63,869 nucleotides of DNA from CAZSVI01 sp964610205 (GTDB lineage Bacteria; Bacillota; Clostridia; DSM-8532): contig CAZSVI010000003.1 in NCBI GenBank assembly GCA_964610205.1, forward strand, positions 1 to 63,869. The letters are read 5' to 3'. Both the position numbers and the translations under genes were made by a program. The notes under the pieces were generated by a model. It was not told where the DNA came from, searched no databases, and worked only from the letters and a program-made list of their open reading frames with translations. Positions 62,549 to 63,869 of this stretch are shown here, one piece after another. Each line of letters starts with the position of its first letter. Within the stretch, counting starts at the first letter, position 1.

Positions 62549-63079
62549 TTAGAATTCAGGCTCGATTAACCCATAATTACCATCTTTTCGTCTGTATACC
62601 ACATTAACTTCCTCAGTATCCGAATTGGAAAATACAAAAAAGTTATGCCCTAAAAGATTCATCTGCAAAATTGCTTCTTCCACATTCATGGGTTTTATTG
62701 CGAACCTTTTGCTTTTCTTAATTTTAAAGCTTTGCTCTTCCTCTATATTTTCATTTATCATAAAATTATCAGGGACTACGGCTTCCTGATGAATTCGCTT
62801 CCCAAGTTTTGTCCGGTTCTTCCTGATTTGTCTTTCCAATTTATCAATAACCGTATCGATGGAAGCATACATATCATCCGTTGTTTCTTCTCCGCGTATG
62901 AAAAGACCTTTTGACATTATTGTAACTTCAAAAATATGCCTGTTCTTTTCAACGGTAAAGGTAAGGTGACATTCTGTTTCTGATTTGAAAAATTTCTCGA
63001 TTTTATTAAGCTTTTTAATCGCCTGCTCCTTTAACGAATTAGAAACATTTGTGTTTTTTCCAATAACAATATACTTCAT
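62549..63079 (-). CDS. hpf: Ribosome hibernation-promoting factor, long form
   Basis: The 176-residue protein has the N-terminal S30AE domain (residues 1 to about 100: MKYIVIGKNTNVSNSLKEQA, DDMYASIDTVIDKLERQIRK) that occupies the 30S decoding site. A linker follows, then the C-terminal dimerisation domain (about 120-176: RFAIKPMNVEEAILQMNLLG, FVFSNSDTEEVNVVYRRKDG) that pairs ribosomes into 100S particles. ATG 63079 follows AAAGGGG. About 300-600 bases upstream, on the same strand, lie a DnaA-box cluster and a structured RNA of the raiA kind. raiA is the alternative gene name. Confidence 0.95.
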   Translation of the reverse strand: MKYIVIGKNTNVSNSLKEQAIKKLNKIEKFFKSETECHLTFTVEKNRHIFEVTIMSKGLFIRGEETTDDMYASIDTVIDKLERQIRKNRTKLGKRIHQEAVVPDNFMINENIEEEQSFKIKKSKRFAIKPMNVEEAILQMNLLGHNFFVFSNSDTEEVNVVYRRKDGNYGLIEPEF

Positions 63080-63210
63080 ACTGCTATCCCCTTTCAGATA
63101 TTTTCATAGCTTGCGGCTTTTTCTGCTGTTTTATTACATGTTGATTGCTATGATATAAGAATATTATCATATTTTTACCCAAAAAGGGTAGTGCTAAACA
63201 GAACTAATTA

Positions 63211-63300
63211 ATAAAACGCCCGCGGCGCATTGAACCCAAAACATGTATAGCAGACGCTTTAGCGCCCTCATTTTGGTGCGCAATTCGCACAAGCGCTTAT
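63211..63300. repeat. Dispersed GC-rich repeat, copy 2, with a neighbouring inverted repeat
   Basis: The reverse complement of 63212-63243 (GTTTTGGGTTCAATGCGCCG...) matches 25901-25932 at 29 of 32 bases. Directly beside it, 63244-63300 contains GTGCG-CAATT-CGCAC and AAGCGCTT-like arms, giving a GC-rich island in an AT-rich leader upstream of hpf. Confidence 0.5.
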
Positions 63301-63373
63301 TGAAATCTATAACTGCCATTCAAACCATCCGCTGCTTTTACCTCTGAACTGAATAATAACAGTATAGCAAAAC

Positions 63374-63505
63374 TTATCCACATAGTATATCCACAACAGA
63401 CACAGGCTTTCATAAATAAAGGCCTTCTTTTCTGTGGATACTGTGGGTAATCTTGTGCATAACATAATATTTAACTCTTTACAGGTTGTGGATAAATTAT
63501 GCACA
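63374..63505. other. Cluster of seven DnaA-box-like sites
   Basis: Against the consensus TTATNCACA, full matches are at 63374-63382 (plus), 63454-63462 (minus), 63487-63495 (minus) and 63497-63505 (plus). Single-mismatch sites are at 63387-63395 (plus), 63433-63441 (minus) and 63442-63450 (minus). Seven sites in 132 bases is far above chance. dnaA and dnaN are not in the window. It may be a DnaA-binding regulatory or titration locus, or part of an origin-like region. Confidence 0.7.
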
Positions 63506-63672
63506 TAGGCTAAAAAATTATCCCCGATATAACAACGGAAGCAATTGCAGCTCACCGTTATATCGAGGTGGGAGATATGCCCACCACCTGATAGAGGAAA
63601 CCGGTACTCGCCACCTATAAAGGTGAGGCGGGGGTCCATTTTGGTTCCTCGTTATAATTCTATGTATAAATA
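63497..63672 (-). ncRNA. Structured RNA, probable raiA-motif RNA
   Basis: On the minus strand, a closing stem can form between TTATACATAG (63660-63669) and CTATG-TG-CATAA (63497-63508). Inside lie four further stems: GAGGAACC with GGTTTCCTC (63594-63650); CGCC/ACCT with AGGTGGCG and a TTAT loop (63609-63630); GGTGGG with CCCACC (63567-63585); and CGATAT-AACGG with CCGTT-GTT-ATATCG (63525-63565), which precedes a T6 run. The raiA motif is a known structured RNA found upstream of raiA/hpf genes in Clostridia; position, size and GC-rich multi-stem form fit. I could not compare it with the covariance model. Confidence 0.6.
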
Positions 63673-63869
63673 TCCCTTATCATGATACTGTCCTTCCTAT
63701 AATACAGAACTTCTTTTCATCAAACGCCCTGCTGGGAGTGCGCTCGGAAAGTCGGGTATGCAGATTTTTGATTCAGTTTTTTGTGCAAATTCTGCAAAAA
63801 AAACGGCGAATATCCGGATATTTAACGCTTTTTTTGCAGGAGAATGCGCGGAAAAATGGGCGGAAAGAT
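63673..63869. other. Right-edge intergenic sequence
   Basis: No coding frame of note. It contains a short palindrome ATATCCGGATAT (around 63809-63820) and T-rich tracts, and on the minus strand it should carry the promoter of the structured RNA (candidate -10 TATTAT or TATAGG near 63700). The next gene lies outside the window. Confidence 0.4.

Noticed and set aside
63374..63505. Calling the DnaA-box cluster the chromosomal origin
   Set aside because: dnaA, dnaN and rpmH are not seen, the AT-rich unwinding element is not distinct, and strand bias within the window does not switch clearly here. Only a DnaA-box cluster is claimed.
63307..63639. A 110-codon minus-strand frame across the hpf leader
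   Set aside because: It covers the DnaA boxes and the stems of the structured RNA, has no ribosome binding site and an erratic composition; the bases are better explained by those elements.
1..63869. CRISPR arrays, prophage, complete insertion sequences, T-box or purine/TPP/SAM riboswitches
   Set aside because: I looked for spaced repeats, transposase and phage genes and the conserved blocks of these RNAs and found none.

Overview
The window looks like a chromosomal segment of a low-to-medium GC Gram-positive anaerobe of the class Clostridia, probably a plant-polysaccharide-degrading, spore-forming lineage. This rests on strong Shine-Dalgarno sites (AGGAGG/GGGG types), TTG and GTG starts, the LplB/LplC-type sugar transporters with a YesM/YesN two-component pair, AddAB instead of RecBCD, DacF, long-form HPF, a ydaO-type riboswitch and a YbhJ-like aconitase homologue. 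I could not run any search, so family names come from motif reading. No tRNA, rRNA, CRISPR array, prophage or intact insertion sequence was seen.

Layout. (1) 1-1264: the 5' end of a sugar ABC permease operon with its promoter. (2) 1345-2317: a scrap yard with a 3' fragment of lysA, a 5' fragment of dapF and a fragment of an alpha/beta hydrolase. (3) 2314-7507: citrate synthase behind a promoter, a cyclic-di-AMP (ydaO) riboswitch and an intrinsic terminator; a small KdpD/UspA-like protein; and an aconitase-family hydratase. (4) 7604-12368: a heterodimeric ABC exporter with one degenerate ATP site, divergent from an AraC regulator. (5) 12414-15182: a serine-palmitoyltransferase-like alpha-oxoamine synthase divergent from a short-chain dehydrogenase and a cysteine-cluster protein. 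(6) 15210-27646: a sugar locus read leftwards: triple-repeat lipoprotein, GH99-like enzyme, two permeases, solute-binding lipoprotein, GH130 phosphorylase, YesM kinase with two tandem sensor modules, YesN regulator. It is probably for mannose-containing glycans. (7) 27850-32954: carB, a PurF paralogue lacking the catalytic cysteine, and a small zinc-ribbon-like protein. (8) 33081-39765: a six-gene operon with a near-consensus promoter: membrane protein, DUF4129, DUF4350, MoxR, DUF58, membrane-anchored MutS-like ATPase. (9) 39908-48625: dacF, pdp and deoB (nucleoside salvage), a metallophosphoesterase, a cysteine-desulfurase-like enzyme, type-4 uracil-DNA glycosylase and Rho. (10) 49313-61281: addA, addB, dnaX, a second metallophosphoesterase, fabZ, yebC, yigZ. 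(11) 61604-63869: NUDIX protein, a 52-residue protein, hpf, a cluster of seven DnaA-box-like sites and a structured RNA that fits the raiA motif by position and architecture.

How the parts fit. Region 3 links a second messenger (c-di-AMP) to the entry of the oxidative TCA branch. Region 6 is a self-contained sense-import-cleave module. Region 8 is a MoxR/vWA-type envelope cluster to which a MutS ATPase has been joined. The right edge combines a ribosome-hibernation gene, a structured RNA and DnaA sites within about 1.1 kb, which is the most unusual non-coding arrangement here.
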